Assembly (NCBI RefSeq): GCF_042648365.1
Contig: NZ_JBHRXI010000004.1
Span: 186,001 to 250,000, forward strand
Origin: Lutimaribacter_A marinistellae
Lineage (GTDB): Bacteria; Pseudomonadota; Alphaproteobacteria; Rhodobacterales; Rhodobacteraceae
Direction: 5' to 3'
DNA length: 64,000 bases
Part shown: piece by piece, positions 31,942-39,838 of the stretch
Layout: every line of letters starts with the position of its first letter
Numbering within the stretch: the stretch's first letter is position 1
Position numbers and translations under genes: made by a program
Notes under the pieces: model-generated
What the model was told of the DNA's origin: nothing
Seen by the model: only the letters and a program-made list of their open reading frames with translations
Database searches by the model: none

Positions 31942-32408
31942 CGTCGCGCCTCATCGAGGAGCGCGGCGAGCTGGCGTTCGATCACCACCAGGCGGCGCGC
32001 GACGGTCAACGTGTCGAGGTCAGTGCGTCCGACCTTCATGGCGTGGTTCAGCCAGCGGGCAATCTGGTTGAGGTTGCCGCCGATGCGTCCAACGGCCAGC
32101 ACCAGCGCAGGGTCAACGCGGGGGATGGGCTTGCGGCGGCGGGCCTCGGTGAGGCCAAGCGCTTCGCGCAGAAGCGTCGAAGCAGGCAAACCAGCAGCCT
32201 CGGCCTTGGCGCGCAGCTGGGCCTTCTCGGACGCGGTACAGCGGAAGACGAAGGTTTCTGTTAGCGGCTCTTTAGTGCGGGCTTTGTCCGCGCCGGTGGG
32301 GTTCGAAGGGGAGGCGTGCCGCCCCTCGCAAGGTCCCGTGTCAGCAGCGCCAGCGTATGACATGGGTCGCCTTGCTGTTTGCGCTTCGGTGGGATCGGTG
32401 ATGCTCAT
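31935..32408 (-). CDS. mobC: Plasmid mobilization relaxosome protein MobC
   Basis: A 157-aa protein. The second half has the MobC pattern FRCTASEKAQLRAKAEAAGL, STLLREALGLTEARRRKPIP and RIGGNLNQIARWLNHAMKVG. MobC binds oriT and helps the relaxase. The ATG at 32408 overlaps the stop of the upstream gene by four bases (ATGA) and the stop overlaps the relaxase start, so the whole mob operon is translationally coupled. A longer frame to 32522 overlaps the neighbour and is not supported. Confidence 0.85.
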   Translation of the reverse strand: MSITDPTEAQTARRPMSYAGAADTGPCEGRHASPSNPTGADKARTKEPLTETFVFRCTASEKAQLRAKAEAAGLPASTLLREALGLTEARRRKPIPRVDPALVLAVGRIGGNLNQIARWLNHAMKVGRTDLDTLTVARRLVVIERQLAALLDEARRC

Positions 32409-33259
32409 GATCTGAGGCCCGCCGCTTGGATTTGCGCGTGTGTCACCAACTCTGCGGCCAATAGCGCATCGATCTGGCTGGGTGTAATGTGGCGGCAAAG
32501 CGGATGGCGATCCGTCACCCAATTCGCCAAGTCTGCCAGCATCTCAGCTTCCTTCGCCTTCGTCTCTTCTCGGCCCTTGGCAATGTCCTCGACATAGCCG
32601 CGCCAGCGTCCCGACTTGAACCAGTTGTCCGAGAAACAGACCTTCGAGCGGGTAAAGCCCGCGCTCTCCGTCGCGTAGGCCTTCACGGCCTGCGACAGGT
32701 CCTCGACCTCAGTCCCAGCGTCCAAAGCTTCCCTGATCCGACTAAGACACTCTGCCTCCCCACGCAAACGGTCGGGCGGATAGCAAGCCAGTATCTTCTC
32801 AGCCTCTTCATCCTCCGCCACCTCGCGCTCGCGCGTAGGAGGTTTATGGATGGTTTTAGGATGGTTTGGGGGCCGTGGTGGCCCCGGTACCCCGGCCACT
32901 GTGGCCCCCGTTCCGGGTCCAGTCTGGACGGGGTCCACTGTGGCCCCCGTCTCGATCTCGGGTTCGGCGGTGAGTTCCAGCGCCTCGACCCGGAAAAGAT
33001 CGATCCGGTAAACGACAGTGAATCCGTTCTTGCATCCACGCGCCCCGGTCTCGACCAGGATGCCTTCCTTCAGGAAGTCCCGGATCGTCCGCTTGACGGT
33101 CGTCCCACCAAGCTCCGTATGCCGCTGGATCGTCCTCTTCGAACACCAGATGCCCGAACCATCGTCAGACGCCTTATCCGCCAAAAACATGATGATCTGC
33201 TTGCGCGTCGCACTCCCGAACTTTCGTTCCGCACACGCGTTCGCCACACGCCAGCTCAT
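32405..33259 (-). CDS. Helix-turn-helix protein at head of mob operon (possible replication/regulatory protein)
   Basis: A 284-aa protein. Residues 10-75 form a winged helix (FGSATRKQIIMFLADKASDD; WCSKRTIQRHTELGGTTVKR; FLKEGILVETG) of the kind found in plasmid replication initiators and regulators. The middle is Pro-rich (GPPRPPNHPKT), and the C-terminal part has FSDNWFKSGRWRGYVEDIA. Such genes often precede mobC in mobilizable elements. Replication function is not shown. The ATG at 33259 was preferred over upstream starts that reach towards the att site. Confidence 0.65.
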   Translation of the reverse strand: MSWRVANACAERKFGSATRKQIIMFLADKASDDGSGIWCSKRTIQRHTELGGTTVKRTIRDFLKEGILVETGARGCKNGFTVVYRIDLFRVEALELTAEPEIETGATVDPVQTGPGTGATVAGVPGPPRPPNHPKTIHKPPTREREVAEDEEAEKILACYPPDRLRGEAECLSRIREALDAGTEVEDLSQAVKAYATESAGFTRSKVCFSDNWFKSGRWRGYVEDIAKGREETKAKEAEMLADLANWVTDRHPLCRHITPSQIDALLAAELVTHAQIQAAGLRS

Positions 33260-33293
33260 GAGAAAGCCCCAAAAGCCGCACGGACGTGCGAAT

Positions 33294-33313
33294 TTTGTAC
33301 AGGATTTGTACGA
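33294..33313 (+). repeat. TTTGTAC repeats near the right end, matching repeats near the left end
   Basis: TTTGTAC occurs at 33294-33300 and, as TTTGTACGA, at 33305-33313. The left end has TTTGTAC at 20966-20972 and TTTGTACGA at 20992-21000, in the same orientation. These could be arm-type integrase sites. Confidence 0.45.
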
Positions 33314-33414
33314 GATTTCGGTCGTTTTCGGGGAATTCGGCGGAAAACGAAACGGGCGTTTCTGCACGCTTCTGCAGAACCCTTTGCAAATAAGTCATAT
33401 TTTTCAGGTGTTTT

Positions 33415-33491
33415 TGGCGACCCCGGCAGGATTCGAACCTGCAACCTGCCCCTTAGGAGGGGGCTGCTCTATCCAATTGAGCCACGGGGCC
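33415..33491 (-). tRNA. tRNA-Arg, anticodon CCT
   Basis: This is a 77-nt cloverleaf. The acceptor GGCCCCG pairs with CGGGGTC, the D-stem is GCTC/GAGC, the anticodon stem GCCCC/GGGGC encloses loop CTCCTAA (anticodon CCT), and the T-stem is GCAGG/CCTGC with TTCGAAT. CCA is encoded (33415-33417). The 3' 43 bp also form attR. The discriminator is G, while the displaced remnant at 20876 implies A. Confidence 0.96.
33419..33461 (-). repeat. attR: 43-bp repeat within the intact tRNA-Arg
   Basis: Identical to 20877-20919. It covers the tRNA from the anticodon loop to the acceptor stem and marks the tRNA-proximal end of the element. The element restored the tRNA 3' end on integration. Confidence 0.9.
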
Positions 33492-33606
33492 ACTCGTGGG
33501 ACTCTCTAACCGGGAAAGAGACCGTTGTCACCGCCTTTGCGGGTAGTTGAACATCTCGGTCTGTTCGCGCTACCATCGGGCAACGCAAAACAGGACGGAT
33601 CCAGCC

Positions 33607-34632
33607 TTGCCCGCCGACACAAAACGCCCGCTTACCCTTCGAGATGTATCCGAGGCGTCCGGCGTCTCGGAGATGACCGTCAGCCGCGTGCTGCGCAATC
33701 GCGGTGACGTCTCGGACGCCACGCGGACCCGCGTTCTGGCGGCGGCGAAAGAATTGGGTTACGTGCCAAACAAGATCGCCGGTGCACTGGCATCGAACCG
33801 CGTGAACCTTGTTGCAGTGATCATCCCGTCATTGTCGAACATGGTGTTTCCCGAGGTTCTGACAGGCATCAACAAGGTGCTCGAGCATACCGACTTGCAA
33901 CCGGTCGTAGGGGTTACCGACTACCTGCCTGAGAAGGAGGAGAAGGTTCTTTACGAAATGCTCTCCTGGCGGCCGTCGGGTGTGATCATCGCAGGGCTCG
34001 AACATACCGACGCGGCGCGTGCGATGCTGAATGCGGCCGACATCCCGGTAGTCGAGATCATGGACACCGATGGCAAACCGGTCGATGCGATGGTCGGCAT
34101 TTCGCACCGCCGGGCCGGACGTGAGATGGCGCAGGCGATCCTTAAGGCCGGATACAGGCATATAGGGTTCATGGGGACCAAGATGCCGCTGGATCTGCGG
34201 GCACGTAAACGCTTTGAAGGGTTTACCGAAGTTCTGGGAAAAAACGGTGTCGAGATCGAGGACCGGGCTTTTTATTCCGGTGGCTCAGCCCTTGCAAAGG
34301 GGCGAGAAATGACCGCGACAATGCTGGAACGTTCGCCCGAGCTCGATTTTCTGTATTATTCGAATGACCTGATAGGCGCAGGCGGCCTTCTGTACCTTTT
34401 GGAGCAGGGCATCGATGTGCCGGGACAGATCGGGCTGGCTGGGTTCAACGGGGTGGAGCTGTTGCAGGGCCTTCCACGCAAACTGGCCACGATGGATGCC
34501 TGCCGGTCCGAGATTGGGCGCAAGGCGGCTGAAATCGTTGCACAACGGCTGGAAGATCCCGATGCCGAGATCGAAACGCGCATTACCCTGACCCCGACAA
34601 TCAGCTATGGCGATACGCTGAAGCGGCGCTGA
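33607..34632 (+). CDS. LacI-family transcriptional regulator
   Basis: A 341-aa protein. The helix-turn-helix LTLRDVSEASGVSEMTVSRV and hinge (YVPNKIAGALASNR) are followed by a periplasmic-binding-protein-like core (VAVIIPSLSNMVFPEVLTGI; GIDVPGQIGLAGFNGVELL). Sequence character is near the gluconate-repressor (GntR/LacI) group, though the ligand is uncertain. The frame is open to a TTG at 33547. The TTG at 33607 follows an AGGACGG site and gives the usual short N-terminus, so it is preferred. It starts 115 bp beyond the tRNA and ends 2 bp before ycaQ. Confidence 0.85.
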   Translation: MPADTKRPLTLRDVSEASGVSEMTVSRVLRNRGDVSDATRTRVLAAAKELGYVPNKIAGALASNRVNLVAVIIPSLSNMVFPEVLTGINKVLEHTDLQPVVGVTDYLPEKEEKVLYEMLSWRPSGVIIAGLEHTDAARAMLNAADIPVVEIMDTDGKPVDAMVGISHRRAGREMAQAILKAGYRHIGFMGTKMPLDLRARKRFEGFTEVLGKNGVEIEDRAFYSGGSALAKGREMTATMLERSPELDFLYYSNDLIGAGGLLYLLEQGIDVPGQIGLAGFNGVELLQGLPRKLATMDACRSEIGRKAAEIVAQRLEDPDAEIETRITLTPTISYGDTLKRR

Positions 34633-34634
34633 TC

Positions 34635-35840
34635 GTGGCGCTTGCGAGGCTTGAGAACCGTGCCGCGCGCGCGCATTTTCTAGGGCGTCATGCTCTTGCC
34701 CAACTGCCAACCGATTCCGGCGACGGTGGCTCTCTGCTTGAACTGATTGAGCGGTTGGGTTTCGTTCAACTGGACAGCATCAACACGGTCGCGCGGGCCC
34801 ACGACATGATTTTGCACGCGCGTAGAACGACCTATCGCCCGCCGCAACTCAAACGCCTTTACGAGACGGATCGTGTCCTGTTCGAGCACTGGACACATGA
34901 CGCGGCAATGATCCCGATGGCCTTCTATCCGCACTGGCACCTGCGGTTTCAACGTGATGCGGACCTGCTCAGGTCGCGATGGGCATCATGGCGGCGCGAC
35001 GGGTTCGAAGAGAAATTCGATACCGTTCTGCAACATGTCAGGGATCACGGGCCTGTTACGTCCTCGGACCTTGGGCAGGACGAGAAGAAATCGTCAGGCG
35101 GATGGTGGGATTGGCACCCGTCGAAAACGGCGCTGGAATATCTCTGGCGATCCGGCGCGTTGACGGTGGTTGGACGTGACGGATTCCGAAAACGCTATGA
35201 CTTGACCGAAAGGGTGATCGAGGAGCATTTGTACCCGACCATGAACCCGAACGCGGCCGCGACGATAGACTGGTTGTGCAACGCGGCGCTTGACCGACTT
35301 GCCTTTGCCTCATCTGGCGAAATCGCCGCTTTCTGGGATACAGTCACCGCGGCCGAGGCAAAGGACTGGGTGGCACGGGAATTGGCCGGGGGCAGGCTTG
35401 AGAGGATCGTGGTACTGGGTGCGGATGGCCGACCGAAGGAAGCCGTGGCCCGTCCCGGCCTTGTCGACAGCGAGTGTCCCGTCGCGCCCGGAAAGATGCG
35501 GGTTCTCAGCCCGTTCGACCCGGCCTTTCGTGACCGGAAACGCACCGAGCGGTTGTTCGGTTTTCACTACCGGATCGAGGTCTTCGTGCCCGAGGCCAAA
35601 CGGCGATACGGCTATTACGTTTTTCCTTTGCTGGAAGGGGACCGTCTCGTCGGTCGTGTGGACATGAAGGCGTTTCGCGAATGCAGAGAGTTGCGCGTGC
35701 GTGCCCTGTGGCCCGAGAGGGGCATCAAATGGGGCCAAGGCCGCCTATCCCGTTTCGAAGCAGCTCTGGACCGGGTCCGGCGCTTTGCTGGAATGGATCG
35801 AACGGTATTTCTGAATGAATGGCTACGGGAACCGATCTAG
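34635..35840 (+). CDS. YcaQ-like winged-helix DNA glycosylase family protein (crosslink repair)
   Basis: A 401-aa protein of the HTH_42 family. The catalytic QLD motif appears in GFVQLDSINTVARAHDMIL, followed by WTHDAAMIP, FYPHW and late ARPGLVDSECPVAPGKMRVL and LLSPFDP-like segments. E. coli YcaQ unhooks interstrand DNA crosslinks. GTG start at 34635. The 3' end overlaps the convergent boxR gene by 4 bp. Its placement next to a LacI gene gives no functional clue. Confidence 0.85.
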   Translation: MALARLENRAARAHFLGRHALAQLPTDSGDGGSLLELIERLGFVQLDSINTVARAHDMILHARRTTYRPPQLKRLYETDRVLFEHWTHDAAMIPMAFYPHWHLRFQRDADLLRSRWASWRRDGFEEKFDTVLQHVRDHGPVTSSDLGQDEKKSSGGWWDWHPSKTALEYLWRSGALTVVGRDGFRKRYDLTERVIEEHLYPTMNPNAAATIDWLCNAALDRLAFASSGEIAAFWDTVTAAEAKDWVARELAGGRLERIVVLGADGRPKEAVARPGLVDSECPVAPGKMRVLSPFDPAFRDRKRTERLFGFHYRIEVFVPEAKRRYGYYVFPLLEGDRLVGRVDMKAFRECRELRVRALWPERGIKWGQGRLSRFEAALDRVRRFAGMDRTVFLNEWLREPI

Positions 35841-36754
35841 CCCGTAAAGCCGCGCTCCTGAACCAACTCGGCAAGCTGTTGCAAAGAGGTTTCCAGCGGT
35901 TGGCCGGACGTATCCAACTGGGCCTGCGCCTTGGCATAAAGCGCTTCGCGGCTCGTCAGGATCGATTTCAGCTGTTCCATCGCTTCGGGATTGCCTGCCA
36001 TGGGACGTTCATCCCCCTGCGCGCGAACCCGGTCCATATGTTCGACTGGCGTGGCACGCAGCCAGATCGTGTGAAACCGGCTAAGCAACGTATTGTAGGT
36101 GTCGGGTTCAGCGACAATTCCTCCTGCGACGGCAAGGATCATGGATTCATGCGTGGCGATCACCCTGCTGACGGCCTGCGCTTCGAGCTTGCGATATCCC
36201 TCTTGCCCGTAAAGCGCCATCACCTCGCCCACAGGCATACCAGCCTGTTCCTCGATCTCGTCATTGAGCTCGACAAAGGGAAAACCCAATTCCTCGCCCA
36301 GCATCGCACCAAGCGTGGACTTGCCCGCCCCACGCAAACCGACAAGGCAGATGCGTTGCGCGCGCATGACCTCGGCCGGTTCCGGTTTGAGCAAGCGCAT
36401 CACGTTCGCCTGGACGTCGCTGCTGGCCTCGCGGAACAGGTCAGTCACACGCAGCGCGTCCGATGTCCAAGGATCCTCTTCGCCGACTAGCCATTCGATC
36501 CGGTGATCTAGCGCGATGGCCACCCGCTGCAACAGGCCGATGGAAATATTTCCCTCGCCCGCTTCGAGTTGAGCGAGATAGCGCGGCGATACCCCGGAAA
36601 TCTCGGAAAGAACCCGCCGCGGAATACCGCGATGTTCCCGTGCCCTGCGCACCCGCTCACCCACGCGCGTAATCAATGCCGAAACGGATGCATCCGCGAT
36701 GTCCCGCCCGCTATGTGAGGTACTCTCGCCCCTGAAATTGGTGATTTCGCTCAT
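35837..36754 (-). CDS. boxR: BoxR/BzdR-type regulator: XRE helix-turn-helix fused to shikimate-kinase-like domain
   Basis: A 305-aa protein. The N-terminal Cro/C1 domain (VGERVRRAREHRGIPRRVLS; ISGVSPRYLAQLEAGEGNIS) is joined to a shikimate-kinase-like P-loop domain with GLRGAGKST and ELNDEIEEQAG, FVELNDEIE and AGGIVAE. BoxR/BzdR proteins repress benzoate-degradation operons and are released by benzoyl-CoA. It is the last gene of the box group on this strand, after a terminator, with its own TGCA-rich promoter. The ATG at 36754 was chosen over one four codons upstream. Confidence 0.93.
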   Translation of the reverse strand: MSEITNFRGESTSHSGRDIADASVSALITRVGERVRRAREHRGIPRRVLSEISGVSPRYLAQLEAGEGNISIGLLQRVAIALDHRIEWLVGEEDPWTSDALRVTDLFREASSDVQANVMRLLKPEPAEVMRAQRICLVGLRGAGKSTLGAMLGEELGFPFVELNDEIEEQAGMPVGEVMALYGQEGYRKLEAQAVSRVIATHESMILAVAGGIVAEPDTYNTLLSRFHTIWLRATPVEHMDRVRAQGDERPMAGNPEAMEQLKSILTSREALYAKAQAQLDTSGQPLETSLQQLAELVQERGFTG

Positions 36755-36788
36755 GCACCCCTGCAAGTCTTTTGTGTGAAATATTGCA
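36754..36788 (-). promoter_or_regulatory. Putative BoxR operator upstream of boxR
   Basis: TGCA occurs at 36754, 36762 and 36785, and ATATTGC at 36781-36787 (GCAATAT on the coding strand). BzdR/BoxR operators are known to contain repeated TGCA. The same GCAATAT core precedes boxC, the benzoate-CoA ligase gene and dctP. This suggests autoregulation. Confidence 0.5.
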
Positions 36789-36809
36789 CAAATTTAGGCC
36801 GACAGGAAA

Positions 36810-36835
36810 ACCGGGGCAATGAAAAATGCCCCGGT
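36810..36835 (-). terminator. Intrinsic terminator after boxA
   Basis: ACCGGGGCA (36810-36818) pairs with TGCCCCGGT (36827-36835). On the minus strand the stem is followed by TTTTCC. It lies 28 bp beyond the boxA stop, separating boxA from boxR. Confidence 0.75.
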
Positions 36836-36863
36836 GCATGAGATGACGACCTATGACGCTGGG

Positions 36864-38048
36864 TCAGTAAGTTTCGACGTGATACCGCCCGTCTTCGCGC
36901 ATCCGGTCGCGGATCTGGGGCCAATCCATACCTTTGGAGCGCGCGATATCCTTGAACGCCTCCTCGACGCCCTGCTCCATCGCCTTTAGCCCGCAAATGT
37001 ATATGTGGCCGTTGGGATCGGACAGAATGTCGGAGACCTTGTCGGCTTGTTCGCGCAGTTGATCCTGTACGTAGTGCTTCGGACCGCTCTCTTGCCGGGA
37101 AAACGCGAAATGCTTGGCCATGAAGGTTTCGGGCACTTTCTTGAGCGGCCCGAAATACGGCAGCTCTTCTGCCCGGCGTGCGCCAAACACCAGCGTAAGG
37201 GAGTCACGGACTGACGGCGCCTCGCGCTGGCGACGCATTGTGAAAGCTCGGAAAGGGGCCGAGCCGGTACCGGTGCAGATCATCAGCAGATGCGCATTGG
37301 GATCGGACGGCAGAAGGAAAGTCGCGCCGAAAGGACCGGTCACACGAACGGTATCGCCTGGCTTGAGATCACAAACAAAGTTGGAGCAGATGCCATGCTC
37401 TTCGCGCTTCACCGTCAGCGAGAGGTTGTTGAAATTCGGCCGCTCGCCGTCACGCGGGCTGGATACCGAATAAAGCCGGGGCAGATGAGGGTTCCCGTCG
37501 GCATCTTCGCCCGGCGGGATGATTCCGATGCTCTGACCTTCGAGAACGGGGAAAGGCAGCGCACCGAAATCGAGGATGATATGGCGCACATCGCTGTCGC
37601 TCTTGTCAGATGTCAGCCGGAAATTTCCGGTCACTTTCGCCTCGGCCGGCTTGGCGAGGTTGTACATGTTGATGGTCGGCTTGGATGCGGTGGCCGGTGC
37701 CTTGGATTTGCCCCCGGCACCTTTGTGCGCCTCGGCAAGCAGTGCAGCCATCGCGTCGTCCAGCGCCTCGACACCGCCGGATTCGGGGCCGATATCCTCT
37801 TGCGGTGGCAGCTCCATCCACTCGTACTGGTCTTCGAGAGAATAAGGTTCGTTCACCACGCGCCATTCGTCGATCGAACCGGTGGGGCAGACGGGAATGC
37901 AATCCATGCAGAAATTGCACTTGGATGCATCCACGACCACGTTGTTCTCGTCATGCTCAATCGCCTCGAGCGGGCATGTCATCTCGCAGGTATAGCAGCG
38001 GATACAGATTTCAGGATCGATGAGATGTTGCTTGATCGGCTGGTTCAT
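36864..38048 (-). CDS. boxA: Benzoyl-CoA 2,3-epoxidase reductase component BoxA
   Basis: A 394-aa iron-sulfur flavoprotein. Two [4Fe-4S] ferredoxin motifs at the N-terminus (Cys15/18/21/25 and Cys44/47/50/54, CIRCYTCEMTCP and CNFCMDCIPVCP) are followed by a linker and an FNR-type FAD/NADP domain (RLYSVSSPRDGE, MICTGTGSAPFRAF, YICGLKAMEQG). It passes NADPH electrons to BoxB. Ends with the Tyr typical of FNR-like reductases (HVETY). The 55-aa gene lies 5 bp upstream. Confidence 0.95.
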   Translation of the reverse strand: MNQPIKQHLIDPEICIRCYTCEMTCPLEAIEHDENNVVVDASKCNFCMDCIPVCPTGSIDEWRVVNEPYSLEDQYEWMELPPQEDIGPESGGVEALDDAMAALLAEAHKGAGGKSKAPATASKPTINMYNLAKPAEAKVTGNFRLTSDKSDSDVRHIILDFGALPFPVLEGQSIGIIPPGEDADGNPHLPRLYSVSSPRDGERPNFNNLSLTVKREEHGICSNFVCDLKPGDTVRVTGPFGATFLLPSDPNAHLLMICTGTGSAPFRAFTMRRQREAPSVRDSLTLVFGARRAEELPYFGPLKKVPETFMAKHFAFSRQESGPKHYVQDQLREQADKVSDILSDPNGHIYICGLKAMEQGVEEAFKDIARSKGMDWPQIRDRMREDGRYHVETY

Positions 38049-38053
38049 GTCGA

Positions 38054-38221
38054 TCAGCGCCGCTTGGTAAGGATCACGTCAGGCAAGGTCAGTGCTTCGA
38101 TCAACTGCTTGCACAAACCGACACAATCGGAACATCCCACACAGGGTCCCTGAAGGGTCGACAACTGGTCGGCAACAATCTCGACATTGCGGTTGGGTGT
38201 TTGGGAGCGGTCGATCTGCAT
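38054..38221 (-). CDS. Small Cys-rich protein in the box operon
   Basis: A 55-aa protein starting MQIDRSQTPNRNVEIVADQL and holding GPCVGCSDCVGLCK, a C-x2-C-x2-C-x3-C cluster-binding pattern, with a C-terminal LPDVILTKRR. It sits between boxB and boxA, 5 bp before boxA, with a GGGACC-like upstream region. It could carry a [4Fe-4S] cluster or bind metal as an accessory of BoxA/B. No family name is assigned. A longer frame to 38284 is possible. Confidence 0.65.
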   Translation of the reverse strand: MQIDRSQTPNRNVEIVADQLSTLQGPCVGCSDCVGLCKQLIEALTLPDVILTKRR

Positions 38222-38310
38222 CTGTTTGGTCCCTGTTTCGAATGGGTTCCAGTATAGCGATACGAGCTGGCGAAATCCGGTCAAGCCTGCAATTCGGCAA
38301 ACCTTGTGTG

Positions 38311-38334
38311 TCGGGCCGACCCTGGCCGGCCCGA
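38311..38334 (-). terminator. Intercistronic stem-loop after boxB
   Basis: TCGGGCC (38311-38317) pairs with GGCCCGA (38328-38334) just past the boxB stop at 38342. No T-tract follows, so it may be an mRNA stabiliser or partial terminator. Confidence 0.4.
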
Positions 38335-38341
38335 TCTGGTA

Positions 38342-39793
38342 TTACGCCATGTGAAGTTTGACATATTCAAAGTCGCCCGGCTTGTTGTCGATGCCGACCT
38401 TGGGCGGGGCGATCCAGCTGGCATACTGGCCTGCTTCGTAGCAGGGGTTCATCAGCGAAGCGATGAAGTCTCCATCCGCGTTGGTTGGCAACCACTCGGG
38501 CAGGCCTTTGTCGTACTCCGCGCCGCTGACCATCTGGCCCTCAGGGTTAAAATGCTTGTCGGCGAAGACGCCGATCTTGCGGTTGAAGGACTCGTGCGGC
38601 AGCGACATTTCGAAATCGATGCCGTACTTCTCGATGATCTTGTTCCAGCGCTTCACGCCGCCCGCCGCGTCACGGGTGTAATCGTCACGCAGCCGCATGT
38701 TGATTGCGGTCAGGGCCGGGACCTCTCGCTGAACGGCCTTGCCATCCTCGAAATCCCAGACGGTATATGTGTCGCCCTTGAGTTGGTGGTCGTCCTTGAG
38801 GCGGCTTTCCATGTAGCGCCCCTTGATGCCCGCGTTGAAGGCATTCGCCGCATTGGTCGACACCTCTTGCCCGAACAGGTCGAGCGACAGCGTGTAATGC
38901 AGGTTGAGCTTTTTCTGGATGAGCGGCAGGTCGATCACGCCCAGATCGCGGATCTTGGCGGTGTCATAGGGATCGTCGATCCCGTTCTCCTTCATCACCT
39001 GGCATGTCCGCTCGATCGTACGGCCGACTCCGGTCTCGCCGACGAACATGTGGTGCGCTTCCTCGGTGAGCATGAAGCGGCAGGTGCGGCTGAGCGGGTC
39101 AAAGCCCGACTGGGCCAGCGACTCCAACTGCATCTTGCCATCGCGGTCGGTGAAATAGGTGAACATGAAGAACGAGAGCCAGTCGGGCGTTTCCTCGTTG
39201 AAGGCGCCCAGCATGCGCGGCGCCTCCTCGCTGCCCGAGGAGCGGCGCAGCAGGTCATCCGCCTCTTCCCGACCGTCGCGACCGAAATACTTGTGCAGCA
39301 GGTAGACCATGGCCCAGAGGTGCCGGCCCTCCTCGACATTCACCTGGAAGAGGTTGCGCATGTCGTAGAGCGAGGGCGCGGTCAGGGCCAGCATCCGCTG
39401 CTGTTCGACCGATGCAGGCTCGGTATCGCCCTGGATCACGATCAACCGCTTGAGCATGTTGCGATACTCGCCAGGCACTTCCTGCCATGCGGGTTCGCCG
39501 AAATGCTCGCCACAGGGAATGGTGCGGCCCTCAACCTGCGGAGCAAGCAAAACACCCCAGCGATATTCGGGCATCTTAACGTAGTCGAACTTGGCCCAGC
39601 CCTTCGGGTCCACGCTTACCGCGGTCCGGAGGTAGACAAGGGATTCCTGAAAGTTCTGAGGGATCAGGTCATTCCACCAGTTGATATAACCGGGATGCCA
39701 TTTCTCCAGCGCTTTCAGCACCTTCTTGTCCTGGCTCAGTCCCACATTGTTCGGGATCTGGGTATCGTAACTTACGTTGATCAGGTCGAGCAT
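38342..39793 (-). CDS. boxB: Benzoyl-CoA 2,3-epoxidase oxygenase component BoxB
   Basis: A 483-aa class I diiron oxygenase that converts benzoyl-CoA to 2,3-epoxybenzoyl-CoA using O2. Two Glu/His metal-ligand motifs are visible: EEGRH (154-158) and EEAHH (244-248). The N-terminus NNVGLSQDKKVLKALEKWHP and the tail PKVGIDNKPGDFEYVKLH are characteristic of BoxB. An AGGAGGAAAAG site precedes the ATG. boxC lies upstream and the 55-aa gene and boxA downstream on the same strand, consistent with one operon. Confidence 0.95.
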   Translation of the reverse strand: MLDLINVSYDTQIPNNVGLSQDKKVLKALEKWHPGYINWWNDLIPQNFQESLVYLRTAVSVDPKGWAKFDYVKMPEYRWGVLLAPQVEGRTIPCGEHFGEPAWQEVPGEYRNMLKRLIVIQGDTEPASVEQQRMLALTAPSLYDMRNLFQVNVEEGRHLWAMVYLLHKYFGRDGREEADDLLRRSSGSEEAPRMLGAFNEETPDWLSFFMFTYFTDRDGKMQLESLAQSGFDPLSRTCRFMLTEEAHHMFVGETGVGRTIERTCQVMKENGIDDPYDTAKIRDLGVIDLPLIQKKLNLHYTLSLDLFGQEVSTNAANAFNAGIKGRYMESRLKDDHQLKGDTYTVWDFEDGKAVQREVPALTAINMRLRDDYTRDAAGGVKRWNKIIEKYGIDFEMSLPHESFNRKIGVFADKHFNPEGQMVSGAEYDKGLPEWLPTNADGDFIASLMNPCYEAGQYASWIAPPKVGIDNKPGDFEYVKLHMA

Positions 39794-39838
39794 GTCTTTT
39801 CCTCCTTGGTAGGGCCGCAGCCCCTTGGGGCGTCCCCC

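Larger units (their letters stand above)
20877..33461. mobile_element. Integrative mobilizable element inserted in tRNA-Arg(CCT)
   Basis: A 43-bp exact direct repeat, being the 3' part of a tRNA-Arg(CCT), bounds the region (20877-20919 and 33419-33461). A tyrosine integrase gene lies immediately inside the left repeat, with xis-like genes beside it. A relaxase, MobC and nested Mob genes lie at the right, so the element can probably be mobilised by a helper conjugation system; no mating-pair genes are present. The cargo at 22.6-30.2 kb is visibly AT-richer than the host and includes a STAND nuclease and a toxin-antitoxin pair. Boundaries are from the repeats; mobility is inferred. Confidence 0.9.
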
